From JBLIRR01 sp049472395 (lineage in GTDB: Bacteria; SZUA-182; DTGQ01; JBLIRR01), in NCBI GenBank assembly GCA_049472395.1, contig JBLIRR010000036.1, positions 1 through 64,000 of the forward strand: a stretch of 64,000 nucleotides of DNA, in the 5' to 3' direction. A program made the translations under genes and the position numbers. The notes under the pieces are model-generated. The model searched no databases. It saw only the letters and a program-made list of their open reading frames with translations, and was not told the DNA's origin. Below, in pieces: positions 45,462 to 54,691 of this stretch (positions are counted from its first letter, which is position 1; each line of letters opens with the position of its first letter).

Positions 45462-45775
45462 TTAAAGATACCAAAACCCTATTGAGACAAAATTGTTCAA
45501 ATACCTGCGTGCATAGTCAATTGCATAGTTCAAACTCAAATGTCTATCTCCATAAAAATGAAATTTGAACACCCGGTATTGAAAACCCCCTGTTACATGC
45601 TGACGGGCGGAAACGTCCCTAAACCGGCTTGGCTCATGATAGGTGCCCATTCGTATGCGAAACCGTCTGGGAACAGCCTCAAATTCCGCACCCAAATGAA
45701 AACTCGGCCTCAACTTCTCTCCTGACTGCTGGACTTTCTGTTCCAAAAAGGATTCAATTCCATAGGCATTTTTAT
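45462..45775 (-). pseudogene. Second outer membrane barrel fragment
   Basis: About 100 residues with FHLGAEFEAVPRRFRIRMG, GGFQYRVFKFHFYGDRHLSL and an aromatic end (FVSIGFWYL). They look like three or four beta strands at the C-terminus of a barrel protein with an aromatic last residue region. At about 45770 the sequence changes into a HEPN-like frame on the other strand. Confidence 0.5.
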
Positions 45776-46045
45776 AATGAGGCCATATCCAGATCATATT
45801 ATTGCCTCTTATATCACATAAGGGCATTACTATTAACCAAAGAATTTGAGCCGAAAAGTTATGAAGGAGCACTTAGGTTATTTGGTCTTCATTTCATTAA
45901 ACAAGGCATTTTTGAGCCAAATGATTCTCATATTTTCTCAAAGCTCATGAAATATAGAGAAGAAGATTTTGTAAATTTTCAAAAAGAGGCAAATGCATTA
46001 TCCCTTAAGATAAAAGCATATTTAAAAAATAAGGAATATTTTTAA
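45755..46045 (+). pseudogene. HEPN-domain protein fragment
   Basis: RHFYNEAISRSYYCLLYHIR, then LFGLHFIKQGIFEPN and LMKYREEDFVNF are the core of HEPN domains, which normally begin a few residues earlier and carry R-x4-H at the active site; that motif is not seen. The N-terminus is lost at the junction with the barrel fragment. HEPN proteins usually pair with a small nucleotidyltransferase; none is near. Confidence 0.6.
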
Positions 46046-46228
46046 GAAGCTTTGAATAGTATAGCAATTACCTCTGTAGATATATTGATTTGTTCGTAAG
46101 ATTTTCCTTCTTTGATAATTCCAGTAATAGATAATTATTTGTTTTATAAACGGTCTAGGCGCTTAGCTTAAGTCATCATAAAGCATCACCTAGTGATAAA
46201 GCAAGGTATCAAAGAGGGCTAGTGAACG

Positions 46229-47782
46229 TTAAAACCGGTAGCTCATCGTAATTTTAAAATATGTTTCAGACTCCTTTTGATCTAAGAACTCTTTTTTTAC
46301 CGGAGAATCATTCACATCTATTCTATCGCGGCTAATATATTTTAAATCAAAGCCACATTCCAGTGAGTTCATAGGAAAATATTTTACTCCGGCCCCGAAT
46401 TCTCGTTGATGTTGTTCCTTTCCACTTGGCACATCCTTTCCGCGGGTGATACGTGCACCACTTACATAAAGATGAAGAGTATCATTTACCTCATAATATA
46501 TCTCGCAAAAACGGGCCAGCGCGTCTCTCCCAATAAAATGCCCGATTACGTATCCATTATCTGAATAGCCATCCGGTGAAAAATTATGATTGTCATAGAC
46601 ATATAGCGCCGTTACCGTATACTCGAATCTAAAATCAAGCCTTCCTGTTGTCAAGAAAAGTCCATAGATATGAGATTCACCAAGAAGATCAAAACGATTC
46701 CCCCCTCTCCCTAACCCATCTTCGGGTTGATAGGGAGTAATGACATCATTCCAGGCATGTTCCGTGTAAAACTTTCCGCCTGCACATGGCCTTATTTTTT
46801 TGATGAATGGCAGATAAAAGGTCATATCAACAGAAGCGAGCTGGTCAGTATTCCATTTACTCGTTGTGTTCTCCTCCTCGGCAGTAAAGAGTTTCCAAAA
46901 ATCCTTAATGCTATTATATGTTGAATTTCCACTACCTCCATAGTAAATTATCCTGTTGAGAGCACATTCAAATTCATCAAATGGTTTGAGGGAAAATCTC
47001 ATTCCTAATAACATCGGGTCTTTATTAACTCTGTCATCATCATCATACCAAATATGCCAAAGATACCACCGAAATGCACCAAGCATCCCCCAGTCATAAG
47101 GAAGTTCGGTTTTAATCAGGGCAATATGCTCAGGCTCTACATTATCACTTAAGAGGATCTTCCCGAAATATCCCGGCCCCAGCAGGAAAGAGCCTTTAGC
47201 AAGGTTTAAAGAGAGGTGCTTTAATCCTTTTTTGACTTTGTAGTTATAAAATTCGAGCCTTGTAGATTCTCGGTCATTCTTTATACGAGGCTCATAGGAG
47301 AATAGGGCAAAATCCTTCAAATAAAGGTTACCCACCCCATTTAAGGTAAAATAGTATGTGCCTTTGAATCTTTCTCCAAAATTCGACATTATTAAAATAT
47401 CCTTCTTATCACTGCAAACCCAGGACAAGGATATTTTTTCTAAAGGATTAAATAAAAAATCATCTCCTTTATATTCTTGTTCTTTACTATTTTCCATGAG
47501 AAAAGAAAGAAATTTATTGGAAGCATAATTATCCTCTATACGATTTTCTCTGTCTTTTATAGCATTGAATAAAATGACAACTTCTCTTATTGAAATTGGT
47601 TTGATATTATCCGTAAAATATTTATTGGGACAGATCGTGGAAGCCCTATTTATAAGGCGATAATAATAAGAATCTGAAGGAGCAATATCATCTGTTGATT
47701 TTCTGCATAGCGTATAAGCTGGCTTGCTTATAATAATATAAGGTAAGCACAAAATAAAAGTTTTAAAAATGTCTGACTTCAT
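46229..47782 (-). CDS. Outer membrane protein related to the Wzi capsule-assembly family
   Basis: 517 aa with a signal-peptide-like start. A helical region (about 30-90) precedes a long run of amphipathic strands ending in TYFKITMSYRF, with a terminal Phe as in outer membrane barrels. LAKGSFLLGPGYFGKILLSD, then VEPEHIALIKT match the GPG-x-x-x-x-x-LLSDN-x-P block of Wzi-like proteins, which anchor or thread surface polysaccharide. Placed near the glycan-modification genes at 42117-45171 and a PAP2 phosphatase, which suggests a role in surface polysaccharide. Confidence 0.7.
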   Translation of the reverse strand: MKSDIFKTFILCLPYIIISKPAYTLCRKSTDDIAPSDSYYYRLINRASTICPNKYFTDNIKPISIREVVILFNAIKDRENRIEDNYASNKFLSFLMENSKEQEYKGDDFLFNPLEKISLSWVCSDKKDILIMSNFGERFKGTYYFTLNGVGNLYLKDFALFSYEPRIKNDRESTRLEFYNYKVKKGLKHLSLNLAKGSFLLGPGYFGKILLSDNVEPEHIALIKTELPYDWGMLGAFRWYLWHIWYDDDDRVNKDPMLLGMRFSLKPFDEFECALNRIIYYGGSGNSTYNSIKDFWKLFTAEEENTTSKWNTDQLASVDMTFYLPFIKKIRPCAGGKFYTEHAWNDVITPYQPEDGLGRGGNRFDLLGESHIYGLFLTTGRLDFRFEYTVTALYVYDNHNFSPDGYSDNGYVIGHFIGRDALARFCEIYYEVNDTLHLYVSGARITRGKDVPSGKEQHQREFGAGVKYFPMNSLECGFDLKYISRDRIDVNDSPVKKEFLDQKESETYFKITMSYRF

Positions 47783-47890
47783 TTCTCCAGGTTTTCTTAA
47801 CCTTACATCCCTAATATTCCCATTAAGTGCGCATTTATTTTTTTCCTTAAGCTGACTTTCCGGAGAGTTGGAAATTAAGAAATTAAGGAA

Positions 47891-48673
47891 TTAAAAATGG
47901 AATATCATCATGACACCTATGCTATTTTGAATAACCGCAGGTGCGATGACCACATCATCTCTTTTTACCCCCTCCTCGCTGGAAGAGGCCAGATAAGCCA
48001 TCCACCACCCTAATGCGGCTTGGGAAAAATAGTGTTTATCGTCGTTTATCCTCGATATACCGGGTAGAGTCGATCCCAAATAGAGGGCACATTTCAAGAA
48101 GGGATTATCTGTCATGTGAGCTGATGTTAAAAATGGAATAGCTCCCATAAAACTGTGCCCACTCACACCATTATCGTCATGGAAAAACCGCCAATGAGAA
48201 TCGGTTTCATTTGGCCTGGAAGCCCCAAGAGCCCTTTGCATTAAAAACATCGGCGGAGTTCCCACGAGAATTGCCCTGAGCGAGTTTCTTCCCCATTCAC
48301 CCGAGGCAGAGCCTAATTGTGAGTTATCTGCGAGTTCAGGCAGGAGAGCAAACCCTAAAAAGACGGGAATAGTTATCATTCCATTGCCAAAAACATTCAT
48401 TGCTTTTGAAAAAGAATCAGTACCCTTGCTCTTATAAGAATCCTGATACCAATCCTGAATTTCCCTATCTGCTGTGGTATTTGCTAACACACCAGCCACA
48501 CTCACACCCATCGCTAATTTCCATGAATTCTCGAAAGAATAGAAGTTCGCATAATCTTCAGATAATGTATACGTCATTTTATTCATTGTCCCCGCAATAT
48601 TTAATAGTGCCCATGCATTATGAGAAAGGGTGGAAAAAAATATGGCCATGCATAGTATATGACACCTCTTCAT
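47891..48673 (-). CDS. PAP2-family phosphatase-like membrane protein
   Basis: 260 aa with a signal peptide or first membrane helix. The PAP2 motifs are seen as GASRPNE near residue 146, SGHSFMGA near 167 and SRINDDKHYFSQ near 211. The last one usually ends H-x3-D; here Asp is replaced by Gln two residues later, but the core Ser-Gly-His and Arg-His are kept. The family removes phosphate from lipid carriers such as undecaprenyl pyrophosphate, at the outer face of the inner membrane. Starts 109 bases from the Wzi-like gene. Confidence 0.8.
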   Translation of the reverse strand: MKRCHILCMAIFFSTLSHNAWALLNIAGTMNKMTYTLSEDYANFYSFENSWKLAMGVSVAGVLANTTADREIQDWYQDSYKSKGTDSFSKAMNVFGNGMITIPVFLGFALLPELADNSQLGSASGEWGRNSLRAILVGTPPMFLMQRALGASRPNETDSHWRFFHDDNGVSGHSFMGAIPFLTSAHMTDNPFLKCALYLGSTLPGISRINDDKHYFSQAALGWWMAYLASSSEEGVKRDDVVIAPAVIQNSIGVMMIFHF

Positions 48674-48866
48674 CTCTTATCTTACCTTACTATTTTGAAG
48701 CTTTTTCATATCAAATAACAATAGACCATCAATAGTATACCTGTTTAAGATTGCCCTAATATGATCTGAAAATTACCAATGCCTTGCCAAAAGATTAAGT
48801 TTTTGGTAATGTACACACCATCGGTTTGATGAAATATGACCTGAAGATAACAAGATGACTCCTATT

Positions 48867-50288
48867 TCATACGATCTGTTTTTTGGGCAAGGTCACAGCA
48901 AATAAACTCCCCTTGTTGATTTTACTTGTGACTGTGATCTTTCCTCTATGTTTTTGAACAATTGCATGGGCGAGGCTAAGTCCCAATCCGACGCCGGATT
49001 CGGAACGGCTTTTATCGCAGCGATAGAAACGTTTAAAGATATGGGGCACGTCTTCTTCTGAAATTCCTATTCCCGTATCTTTAATAGAGATAATAACATT
49101 ATCACTCTCATTATGAATACTGATCGACACGGTCCCTTCGGAAGGGGTATACTTGAGCGCATTGTCAATTAAATTAGCCACCATTCGTTGAAGCCCCTGC
49201 AGATCACCCGAGATGACACAGCTTTGAGGGATATCTTTGGTGAGTGTAATACACTTGTCCTCTGCAATTGGAGCAAATAACTCACATGCATCTAAAATTA
49301 TCTCTGATAAATCTACATCGGTGTAATTAAGACTATGGCTGCATGTCTCAGCCTCTGAGATGTCAAGCATAGTGTTAATCATACCAAGTAATTGATCGCA
49401 TTCCTCGATGGTGTCAGCAGCCATATCTCGAAATTCTGACACTGATACACCATTGGTAAAGGTAATCTCGGTATTCCCTCGAATTCTCGCTATTGGACTT
49501 TTTAAATCATGGGCAATATTATCACTCATTTCCTTGATTCCGGCTACAAGAGCATGTATTCTGTCAAGCATACTATTAAAAGTGGCAGCGAGCCTTTCAA
49601 TTTCATCGCCCCTGGTTTTCACCGGCACTCGCCTCTCAAGAGCGCCTCCTTGTGAGATCTCAAGCGCAGCGTGCGTTACCTCCTCTACCCCAATTAAAGC
49701 TTTTCGTGCCATGAACCAGCCGATTACAGCGGCTAATAAGATAATAAAAATCATGGTGAAACCAAAAATCTCCCTGAATACCAATAAAAATTTTGCATCC
49801 TCCTGTAAGGATAAGCCGATCTGCAAAACAAGGTCGGTTCCGATTTTGCCATAAATGGTTCTTACCCCATATTCTCTTCCGGGGATCGTCAGGGTTTCAA
49901 AGTAATGAGATGTCCCTTTATTAATTTCTCTTAAGGCGATTCTTTCTATTGTGATCGCTCCCCACGGCGACATATCGGAGGTTGCGATCTGTTCTCCATA
50001 TAAGGAGATTAACCGAAAGAAAATTTTTTCGATTCCTGCAGCTTCAGCTTCCCGAATAACTTCCAATTTGGCCTCATTGAGCCCTTTCTCAAGAAAGAGA
50101 TTCTTAAACTCATTCACATCCCGCACGAGCGCTTCATCTGTACGCGTGCTTAGAATCGAACTAATTATATGATAGGTAATTAAAAAGGCGATAAATGATG
50201 AGATAGTAAATATGACTGCATACCATAGTGTTAATCGGAACGCTAAGGTCTTTCGAAGATTAAGAAGACTTCTTGAGGACATATCCAA
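48867..50288 (-). CDS. Sensor histidine kinase (HAMP, HisKA, HATPase)
   Basis: 473 aa. Two membrane helices (about 15-40 and 168-190) enclose a periplasmic sensor of about 130 residues; HAMP follows. The phospho-acceptor is in NIAHDLKSPI near residue 264, the N box is NLIDNALKYTP, and G boxes DTGIGI and GVGLGL are intact. The architecture matches CusS/heavy-metal-type kinases. The start overlaps the end of the response regulator gene by 29 bases, so the two are one operon and cognate partners. Confidence 0.93.
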   Translation of the reverse strand: MDMSSRSLLNLRKTLAFRLTLWYAVIFTISSFIAFLITYHIISSILSTRTDEALVRDVNEFKNLFLEKGLNEAKLEVIREAEAAGIEKIFFRLISLYGEQIATSDMSPWGAITIERIALREINKGTSHYFETLTIPGREYGVRTIYGKIGTDLVLQIGLSLQEDAKFLLVFREIFGFTMIFIILLAAVIGWFMARKALIGVEEVTHAALEISQGGALERRVPVKTRGDEIERLAATFNSMLDRIHALVAGIKEMSDNIAHDLKSPIARIRGNTEITFTNGVSVSEFRDMAADTIEECDQLLGMINTMLDISEAETCSHSLNYTDVDLSEIILDACELFAPIAEDKCITLTKDIPQSCVISGDLQGLQRMVANLIDNALKYTPSEGTVSISIHNESDNVIISIKDTGIGISEEDVPHIFKRFYRCDKSRSESGVGLGLSLAHAIVQKHRGKITVTSKINKGSLFAVTLPKKQIV

Positions 50289-50937
50289 CCCCCCGCACCG
50301 TATGAATAAGCTTCATTTTCGAATCCTTATCTATCTTGTCCCTCAATCTGCACACTCTTGCCTCAACAACATTAGTCTGAGGATCGAAATTATAATCCCA
50401 CACATGTTCCATAATCATCGTTTTGGAAACTACTCGTCCGGCATTACGCATCAGATATTCGAGGAGGGCAAACTCTCGCGGTTGGAGATAGATCTTTCTC
50501 TCACCCCTTATTACCTCATGAGTGAGAAGATTTAAGGATAGATCTTCGACAGTCAGACTTGTTGGTTCCGTCATGGAACTGGCTCTGCGCATTAATGCGT
50601 GAACACGCGCAAGTAATTCAGAGAATGCAAAAGGCTTTGTAAGATAGTCATCACTGCCTGATTGTAATCCCTTGACCCTATCCTCTATCGTTCTTTTCGC
50701 ACTAAGGATGAGAATGGGAGTTCTGATATGGTGTGTGCGCAATTGCTCGATTAAAGATATTCCGTCAAGTTTAGGTAACATGACATCAATAATGGCGGTA
50801 TCGTATGGTTCAGTAAAGGCCATATGCAACCCTTGCTCCCCCTCAGTCGCATGGTCAACGGCAAATCCAGCCTCCTTCAGGCCTTTTTTCACAAACGCGG
50901 CAATCTTTAAATCGTCTTCAACTAAGAGAATGCGCAT
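50260..50937 (-). CDS. OmpR/PhoB-family response regulator
   Basis: 225 aa: receiver domain with acidic pocket (VEDD), phospho-Asp in TAIIDVMLPKLDG near residue 51 and Lys in YLTKPFAF; a winged-helix DNA-binding domain follows (LQPREFALLEYLMRNAGRVV, then NVVEARVCRLRDKID). It partners the kinase that overlaps it. Starts 133 bases from the second kinase gene. Confidence 0.93.
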   Translation of the reverse strand: MRILLVEDDLKIAAFVKKGLKEAGFAVDHATEGEQGLHMAFTEPYDTAIIDVMLPKLDGISLIEQLRTHHIRTPILILSAKRTIEDRVKGLQSGSDDYLTKPFAFSELLARVHALMRRASSMTEPTSLTVEDLSLNLLTHEVIRGERKIYLQPREFALLEYLMRNAGRVVSKTMIMEHVWDYNFDPQTNVVEARVCRLRDKIDKDSKMKLIHTVRGVGYVLKKSS

Positions 50938-51069
50938 AAATAATAGGTTTTTATACTATAAATCTGCTTTTATTTTCAATAATCTTATACATTAATTTTA
51001 CTATATCAAATTCTTACAATAAATAAAAGGACTCCCAGTTTCAATCAGCTATTTTTAGAATTAATATGA

Positions 51070-52461
51070 TTACGCTAAAGGCAGGATAACGGTAAAGGCA
51101 GTCCCTTCTTTGAGCGTGCTTGTCACTGTTATATCTCCCTGATGTGCCTTGGCGATGGCAAGGGCAATGGTAAGCCCCAAGCCGCTTCCCGTGTCTCCCG
51201 CTTTTCTTGATTTATCGACCTGAAAGGATTTATCAAATATTCTGGGAAGGTTTTCCTGCGCTATTCCTATTCCGGTATCAGAGATATTTATATATGCCTT
51301 TGATTGATCTTTCTTTGCTGATATGGCAATTTTCCCTTTTGGCTTGGTATATTTAATTGCATTATTAATAATGTTAAAAAATAAGCGGCGAAGGTGCGTT
51401 TCATCCGCGTTAATCATTATCTCATCATCAAGAGAATCAATCACTACTTCTATTTCTTTCTCCGAGGCAAGGACTTTACTCTGCTCATATATCTCTGTTA
51501 AATATTTTTTAAAATCGATCTTTTCCAAGGCCAATAGATCGGGCAAATAATCAATCCTGGCCAGGTAATGAAGGTCGCGGATAATGGTATTCATTCTTTC
51601 AATTTCTTCCAAAAAGCTGCCAATAATATCTTGTTGTGCCTTGTTAAACTTATTTTGCATTAAAGCAAGCTCCAGCTCGCCGCGCATAATAGCAAGAGGA
51701 GTCTTTAATTCATGGGCAATATAGGAGGTAAAATCGCTCATACTCGTAAATGATTTATCAAGGCGCTCCATCATTAAATTAAATGCTTTAACCATGCTCT
51801 GGATCTCTTTGCCGCCCTTTATTTGAGGGATCCTTTTTGTCAAATCCTTTTGCGAGATGTGGTCGGCAAAGTTCCTTAGAAACATTAAGGGTGCAAGGAT
51901 ATCTGTTGTAAATAATGACATCAGTAAAACTGTGAGTACGACAATAATAATCATAGTTATCCAGCTGATATATTGTAGCTTATTAAGAATTATAAAAAGT
52001 GTAGTGGCCGGAGTAGCCACCTGCACGATAAATCTTGTCTGCTCATGTTTAATAAATGGGTAATTAATTGCTCTAAAGAAAGATCTTTGAGTTTTAAAGG
52101 TAGAAAAATTAATCTTTTGAAGTGCATGAGAAAAATTGTGGTGGAGCAAGGCGCAGAGAGTGCGTGGTATATCGAGAGATTTAAAGATAATCTTACCCTG
52201 CGCATCAACTATGCATATATACTCCTTTTGCTTATTAAAGGCATTAAATAGTTTTTGTAAATCGTCACTTACACCTTTAATGCTCTCTTCAGGAAGGATT
52301 GCAGCAATTTCTGCAGCTTTTATTTCTAAACTCTCATCAATATCCTGGATAAGAAATAACCGGACTGAGTAATAGAGAATACAATTGTAGGCGATTAAAA
52401 TAAGAGCCAGTATGAAAGCATAGAGTAAAATGAATTTGTACTTGCTCTCATTATACCGCAT
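51070..52461 (-). CDS. Second sensor histidine kinase
   Basis: 463 aa with a periplasmic sensor of about 120 residues between two membrane helices (about 11-32 and 153-175), HAMP, then YIAHELKTPLAI near residue 245, NIINNAIKYTKP, DTGIGI and GSGLGLTIA. All catalytic boxes are intact. It probably pairs with the response regulator at 53357, with the receiver-only gene in between. A 44-base element about 145 bases upstream is shared with that regulator. Confidence 0.92.
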   Translation of the reverse strand: MRYNESKYKFILLYAFILALILIAYNCILYYSVRLFLIQDIDESLEIKAAEIAAILPEESIKGVSDDLQKLFNAFNKQKEYICIVDAQGKIIFKSLDIPRTLCALLHHNFSHALQKINFSTFKTQRSFFRAINYPFIKHEQTRFIVQVATPATTLFIILNKLQYISWITMIIIVVLTVLLMSLFTTDILAPLMFLRNFADHISQKDLTKRIPQIKGGKEIQSMVKAFNLMMERLDKSFTSMSDFTSYIAHELKTPLAIMRGELELALMQNKFNKAQQDIIGSFLEEIERMNTIIRDLHYLARIDYLPDLLALEKIDFKKYLTEIYEQSKVLASEKEIEVVIDSLDDEIMINADETHLRRLFFNIINNAIKYTKPKGKIAISAKKDQSKAYINISDTGIGIAQENLPRIFDKSFQVDKSRKAGDTGSGLGLTIALAIAKAHQGDITVTSTLKEGTAFTVILPLA

Positions 52462-52781
52462 GGTTTAGTCCTGATTTTTTATCCTTTATATGGTCTCTAA
52501 CAGTAACCATTTAAATTCAGCGCTTCTCATTGTGATGTTGCCTTTCGCGCCATATACAAGGGAGGCGAAATGAGGATGACTGATTCAAATTGGCAGAATA
52601 ATTATATAATTTTAATTTTATTATATTATATGATCCACAAGATTGACAAGTAGAACGAGCAATTTAAAATTTATTATTGATTTTAGGATTTTTGAAAGAT
52701 AAGGCGTTGGGAATAGAAGGAAGGATTTAAGTCAAAGAGGGGTATGGAGAGTAGTGCGGGTTTATAAGAGAAAAAAGGGCC
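52462..52781. other. Gap between the second kinase and the receiver gene
   Basis: About 320 bases. Apart from the shared element at 52606-52649 I see no gene; AAGGAAGG and a short purine-rich run near 52700-52735 do not precede any long frame. Confidence 0.4.
52606..52649 (-). promoter_or_regulatory. Shared AT-rich element, copy upstream of the second kinase
   Basis: Reads ATAATTTTAATTTTATTATA then TTATATGATCCACAAGATTG and ACAA. It matches 54075-54117 at about 36 of 43 positions. On the minus strand it contains a TTGTCA and a TATAAT-like pair at short spacing. Both copies lie upstream of signalling genes, suggesting common control. Confidence 0.45.
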
Positions 52782-53153
52782 TTACACTGCGTGACTTGGT
52801 TCAGGAGGTATGGCCCTCTTTACCTTGGCAAGCAAAAGATCGAGGCCATCAGATTTATCAAAATAATCATATGCCCCGGGAATTTTAGTTATTTGCTCGT
52901 CAATTGGCAGCACACTGGTGACAATTACCCGCATATTTTTATGAAAGGATTGAATAATGTCATATAAAATATCGCCTTGAAGCTCAGGCATATTTATATC
53001 AAGGAGCACAACGTCAATTTTTTCATTTTTTAAGATGTCTCGCGCATTTACTGCGTTAGAGACATCAAAGATCGTATAGCCTTCCTTGCCAAGTAAAATT
53101 TTATACACATCCCGAAAGCGCTGCTCATCATCTACAATAAGGATACTACCCAT
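52782..53153 (-). CDS. Stand-alone receiver-domain protein (CheY-like)
   Basis: 123 aa and nothing but a receiver domain: ILIVDDEQRFRD, phospho-Asp in VVLLDINMPELQG near residue 51, Thr/Ser in VIVTSVL and Lys in YFDKSDG. It may pass phosphate between the two systems around it or act as a sink. Placed between the response regulator at 53357 and the kinase at 52461 in the same direction. Confidence 0.85.
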   Translation of the reverse strand: MGSILIVDDEQRFRDVYKILLGKEGYTIFDVSNAVNARDILKNEKIDVVLLDINMPELQGDILYDIIQSFHKNMRVIVTSVLPIDEQITKIPGAYDYFDKSDGLDLLLAKVKRAIPPEPSHAV

Positions 53154-53356
53154 GATTTTTTTCCTTCACATGAATGCTCTTCCTCTCTTGTCTCTTCAAA
53201 AAGAAGAGCAGAAGTGAGAGAAATTCATTCTGTTAAAAGTTTAAACTTATTCCTTCCATTTAATATGTATTAAAATTATAGCATATTAGAATAAGGGGAA
53301 GATTAAAAAAGAATTAAAATTTTCTAATGAATAATCAACTTAATTGAATAATCAAC

Positions 53357-54025
53357 TTAATCCTTGAGCACATATCCTGTCCCCCGAATGGAATGGATAA
53401 GTCTCTTTTCAAATCCCGTATCGATTTTTTTTCTGAGGTAGTTTATATATACGGTTATTATATTGGTAAATGGGTCGGAGTCAAGGTTCCATACATGTTC
53501 TAAGATCATTGTCCTTGTGACGACTTGATGAGCGTGAAGCATCAGATATTCAAGGAGAGAATATTCAGTGCTTGTCAACTCAATGGATTTACCCGCGCGG
53601 GTCACTCTATGGGTTAATTGATCAAGCTCCAAATCTGCAACCTTAAGTATGGTTGTTTTTTCCTTTTGTTTTCGACGGCCAAGGGCCCTGACCCTTGCCA
53701 GGAATTCTTCAAGGGAAAAAGGCTTGGTTAAATAATCATCAGCACCCGAATCCAATCCCTTAATTTTATCACTCACATCGTCTTTGGCAGTAAGCATTAA
53801 AATGGGAACATCACTCTTTTTCGATCTGAGTGTTTGGCAGATGGAAATCCCATCTATTTTGGGGAGCATAATATCCAACACAATCACATCGTATGGATTG
53901 GTCTGTGCTAAAAATAAACCATCTTCTCCATTATAGGCAACATCCACGGCATAGCTTTTCTCTTTGAGTCCCATACAAATAAAGCTTGCTATTTTGACCT
54001 CATCCTCAACGACTAACACGCGCAT
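53357..54025 (-). CDS. OmpR/PhoB-family response regulator
   Basis: 222 aa with VEDEVKIAS, phospho-Asp in VIVLDIMLPKIDG, Lys in YLTKPFSLEEF, and a winged helix (LTSTEYSLLEYLMLHAHQVV, then NIITVYINYLRKKID). It is the first gene of the minus-strand group and a likely partner of the kinase at 51070. The shared AT-rich element lies 50 bases before its start and may be its promoter. Confidence 0.92.
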   Translation of the reverse strand: MRVLVVEDEVKIASFICMGLKEKSYAVDVAYNGEDGLFLAQTNPYDVIVLDIMLPKIDGISICQTLRSKKSDVPILMLTAKDDVSDKIKGLDSGADDYLTKPFSLEEFLARVRALGRRKQKEKTTILKVADLELDQLTHRVTRAGKSIELTSTEYSLLEYLMLHAHQVVTRTMILEHVWNLDSDPFTNIITVYINYLRKKIDTGFEKRLIHSIRGTGYVLKD

Positions 54026-54074
54026 TTTCCCATGCTCTCCTTACTCTTTGGATGGTTTATACCGGAATAATGAT

Positions 54075-54117
54075 ATATTTTAATTCTATTATATTATATA
54101 ATTTACAAAATTAACAA
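54075..54117 (-). promoter_or_regulatory. Shared AT-rich element, copy upstream of the response regulator
   Basis: Reads ATATTTTAATTCTATTATAT then TATATAATTTACAAAATTAA and CAA. See the partner copy at 52606-52649. Its distance of about 50 bases from the regulator start fits a promoter. Confidence 0.45.
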
Positions 54118-54214
54118 CTGCTCCGGAGATGATACAGGGCAATCGCATGAAACAATATATCCCATGCAATTAGCTTTACTCAGCAAGAGCATAATGTAGG
54201 CTTTTTAAATTCAC

Positions 54215-54278
54215 CACAGAGAGCACAGAGGACACGGAGATTCATACTCACTTTGTGATCTCTGTGTCCTTTGTGTTA
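54215..54278. repeat. Inverted repeat of the CACAGAGGACACGGAGA type
   Basis: Left arm 54215-54241 (CACAGAGAGCACAGAGGACA then CGGAGAT), right arm 54257-54278 (GATCTCTGTGTCCTTTGTGT then TA). The arms are imperfect reverse complements and can form a long hairpin. I recall similar repeats scattered through genomes of several environmental phyla. No gene is involved. Confidence 0.7.
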
Positions 54279-54309
54279 AAATAATAATCCCTATGAGTGC
54301 CTTTCCAGG

Positions 54310-54386
54310 AATATTTGTTGACAGGATTAACAGGATTGACAAGATAAATTTTAGATCCTGTGTATCCTGTTAATCCTGTCAAATAT
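54310..54386. repeat. Inverted repeat of the TTGACAGGATTAACAGGATT type
   Basis: Left arm AATATTTGTTGACAGGATTA then ACAGGATTGACAAGAT (54310-54345), right arm ATCCTGTGTATCCTGTTAAT then CCTGTCAAATATT (54354-54386). Each arm holds two or three copies of ACAGGAT. Placed right after the previous repeat, forming a 170-base repeat block. From here to 54691 there is no gene I can support. Confidence 0.75.
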
Positions 54387-54691
54387 TTTTTTAAAGCCCC
54401 TTCTGGATAAAAACAACAAATGAATGGTAAGTCATAGGAGCAAGCCTCATACTATTTTTGATTATATTCACGGGAGGCAAAAAGCTCTATGTAATATTCA
54501 TCATTCACCGAGGGTGAGCTTTAAAGCTCTGGGCTCTCCTTCCTTGCTACTCTTTTATTCCCCATTAGTACGATCAGCAAAACTAAGCAGGAAGCCGAAA
54601 ACCGGAAACGATTTGTTAATAAATTCTAATTTTATTTTAATAATCCTTTAATTCTTAATGATGTATAGTTAAATAGGAATTAGGATAAAAG

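Noticed and set aside
54237..54386. Possible CRISPR array
   Set aside because: The repeats are two different inverted repeats, with no regular spacing or spacers, and no cas genes are near.
54424..54651. 75-codon plus-strand frame before the sigma factor gene
   Set aside because: No ribosome binding site, unusual composition and no family resemblance; overlaps repeat-rich DNA.
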